Assembly (NCBI GenBank): GCA_014871545.1
Contig: WGSR01000008.1
Coordinates: 1 to 21,102 of the forward strand
DNA: 21,102 bases
Origin: Collinsella sp.
GTDB taxonomy: Bacteria > Actinomycetota > Coriobacteriia > Coriobacteriales > Coriobacteriaceae
Direction: 5' to 3'
The notes beneath the pieces were generated by a model. It saw only the letters and a list, made by a program, of their open reading frames with translations, did not search any database and was not told the origin of the DNA. The translations under genes were made by a program, and so were the position numbers. Each line of letters starts with the position of its first letter. The first letter of the stretch is position 1. Below are positions 19,550 to 21,102 of the stretch, piece after piece.

Positions 19550-21102
19550 ATGGAACAACTCTCGCAATCGGGCTCGCGCGGTCGACGCCGCACGGGCAAC
19601 GAGCCGGCGCCGCACGAACGCGTGAAGGGCGAACGCCGTGCCAACGAACCGCGACGCACCGTGAGCCCCCATCGTGCTTCTGCCAACAACGCGGGCCGCG
19701 CCAACACTCCCGCCGCGGAGCAGACGCCTGCTCGCCCCAAATCCCGCTACATCCCTGCCCTTGACGGCCTGCGTACGCTCGCCGTCGTCGCGGTGGTGCT
19801 CTATCACCTTAACCTCACGTGGGCGCAGGGCGGCCTGCTTGGCGTCACGATCTTCTTTGTGCTTTCGGGCTATCTGATCACGCGCTTGCTGCTCAACGAA
19901 GTCGCTAAGACCGGACGCATCGACCTTAAGAGCTTCTGGATTCGCCGCATCCGTCGCCTGGTCCCCGCCGTGGTGACCGTCGTGGTGGTAACCTGCGCGC
20001 TGTGCACTCTCTTTAACCACGTGATGCTCACCAAGATGCGCCCCGACATCCTGCCGTCGCTGCTGTTCTTCAACAACTGGTGGCAGATTGCCCAAAACGT
20101 CTCGTACTTCAATGCTCTGGGCGACCCCTCACCGCTCACGCACTTTTGGTCGCTTGCCATCGAGGAACAGTTCTACCTGATTTGGCCGCCGCTGCTGTTT
20201 GCCATGGTATCCATGCATGTGAGCAAGCCCAACACGCGCCGCGTGGTTCTGGGCCTTGCCGCGGTATCTGCCCTCGCCATGATGGTGCTTTACAACCCTG
20301 CCGCCGACCCCAGCCGCGTGTACTACGGCACCGACACCCGCGTGTTCTCGCTGCTGCTGGGTGCCTGGATGGCCTTTATCCCCGATCGCGACCTGGCGCC
20401 GGTGCGTCTCGCTCATCGTTTGGGGCTCAATCGCCTGGCTGGCGCCGCCAAGCACGGCAAGAACGCCGAGGGCAAACCTGGCGAGAAGGCCGACGAAGCA
20501 GCCGAGACCGCCCCGGCACAGCCGAGCGCCCTCGTGCGTTTTTGGTCCTCGCCCGCATCCATCGATGTGTTGGGCGTCGTGGGTCTGGTTGGCCTTGCCG
20601 CCATGGTCGCGCTCACCAACGGCTACACCGCCTTCCAGTATCGCGGAGGCACGCTGCTGTGCTCGATCCTCACGCTCATGGTCATCGCGGCCTGCGTGCA
20701 GCCCCAGGGAATGGTTGCCCGCGCGCTATCCGCCGAGCCACTCGTGTGGGTTGGCAAGCGCTCCTACAGCATCTACCTGTGGCACTATCCGCTGCTGCTC
20801 CTCATGAACCCGGTCGCCAACATCAACGATACGCCGTGGTGGCAGTACATTTTGCAGGTGTTGTTGGTGGTCGCCGTGGCAGAGTGCTGCTATCGCTTTA
20901 TCGAGACTCCGTTTAGGAAGGGCGCCTTTGGGCGCACCGTCGCCGAATTCCGCGATGGCACCACCACGCCCGCCAACTGGGCACGCACGCACATCCCTGT
21001 CTGCGCAGCCTGCGCTGTCGTGTTGGTCGTTGCACTGGGCGGCCTGATCTTTGTGCCCGAGACGTCTGCGCTGAGCGGCGAGGGCGCCGAAGTTCTGAAC
21101 AA
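19550..21102 (+). CDS. OatA-like acyltransferase 3 membrane protein (3' end outside window)
   Basis: An open frame of 517 codons runs to the window edge. Residues 1-66 are a disordered, very basic tail (MEQLSQSGSRGRRRTG, rich in Arg, Ala and Pro). The acyltransferase-3 domain starts at Y67 with ALDGLRTLAVVAVVLYH, holding the family residues D72, R75 and H86, and continues with FFVLSGYLIT, FWIRRIRRLVPA and HFWSLAIEEQFYLIWP. About ten or eleven hydrophobic helices follow, interrupted by a charged loop (about 300-325). The last helix ends near the window edge, where OatA-type enzymes switch to an extracellular SGNH esterase domain; that part is not visible. OatA O-acetylates peptidoglycan and gives lysozyme resistance; acylation of another glycan is also possible. 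The start ATG 19550 has only a weak GGAT site. It is divergent from the ribokinase operon. Confidence 0.85.
   Translation, partial: MEQLSQSGSRGRRRTGNEPAPHERVKGERRANEPRRTVSPHRASANNAGRANTPAAEQTPARPKSRYIPALDGLRTLAVVAVVLYHLNLTWAQGGLLGVTIFFVLSGYLITRLLLNEVAKTGRIDLKSFWIRRIRRLVPAVVTVVVVTCALCTLFNHVMLTKMRPDILPSLLFFNNWWQIAQNVSYFNALGDPSPLTHFWSLAIEEQFYLIWPPLLFAMVSMHVSKPNTRRVVLGLAAVSALAMMVLYNPAADPSRVYYGTDTRVFSLLLGAWMAFIPDRDLAPVRLAHRLGLNRLAGAAKHGKNAEGKPGEKADEAAETAPAQPSALVRFWSSPASIDVLGVVGLVGLAAMVALTNGYTAFQYRGGTLLCSILTLMVIAACVQPQGMVARALSAEPLVWVGKRSYSIYLWHYPLLLLMNPVANINDTPWWQYILQVLLVVAVAECCYRFIETPFRKGAFGRTVAEFRDGTTTPANWARTHIPVCAACAVVLVVALGGLIFVPETSALSGEGAEVLN

Overview
The window looks like chromosome of a gut actinobacterium of the class Coriobacteriia, most likely Collinsella or a close relative. 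This is inferred from gene content and was not tested by a search. The signs are GC-rich coding with strong G/C third positions, a polytopic membrane protein carrying a C-terminal LuxR helix-turn-helix, a PTS/BglG-controlled beta-glucoside operon, luxS, many short GC-rich intergenic palindromes, and canonical AGGAG ribosome sites. I see no rRNA, tRNA, CRISPR array, transposase or phage gene. The DNA reads as ordinary chromosome with several small regulatory systems.

Layout. (1) 1-1513, minus: membrane LuxR-type regulator, cut by the left edge. (2) 1514-1888: gene-free stretch with repeated GTGTCCC motifs and hairpins. (3) 1889-6187, plus: three genes rich in zinc ribbons (DUF4428 protein; two-helix membrane protein with TFIIB-type ribbons; SPFH/virion-core-like protein with C-terminal ribbons), then an acidic lipoprotein gene. 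The second and third resemble YdjG and YdjI of the Bacillus PspA-linked envelope-stress module. (4) 6239-6344: two strong hairpins between convergent genes. (5) 6381-10380, minus: a three-gene signalling operon made of a 7TM sensor-like protein with a degenerate C-terminus, an intact PAS histidine kinase and a NarL-type response regulator. (6) 10494-10544: long palindrome with a GGACAGGC loop. (7) 10550-11817, minus: a DUF4867 gene and luxS, each in its own transcription unit. (8) 11839-11956: interleaved inverted repeats between luxS and a LacI-family regulator (12019-13029). (9) 13212-17267, minus: beta-glucoside operon. Its leader has two ribonucleic-antiterminator (RAT) sites, the proximal one overlapping an intrinsic terminator; then come a BglG/LicT antiterminator, a PTS EIIBC permease and a GH1 6-phospho-beta-glucosidase. 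(10) 17396-19363, minus: ribokinase and nucleoside hydrolase, a ribose/nucleoside salvage pair. (11) 19550-21102, plus: OatA-like acyltransferase 3, cut by the right edge.

How the parts work together. In the bgl operon the permease phosphorylates and imports a beta-glucoside and GH1 cleaves the phosphorylated product. The BglG-type protein, controlled by PTS phosphorylation, binds the RAT RNA to prevent termination. The permease has no EIIA domain, so it must borrow one. The nucleoside hydrolase releases ribose for RbsK to phosphorylate. The sensor-kinase-regulator operon probably forms one signalling chain with two membrane inputs. The strongest leads are the tandem RAT leader with a histidine-to-asparagine change in the antiterminator, the degenerate sensor paired with a complete two-component system, the compact six-ribbon zinc/SPFH cluster, and the interleaved inverted repeats around the luxS promoter.
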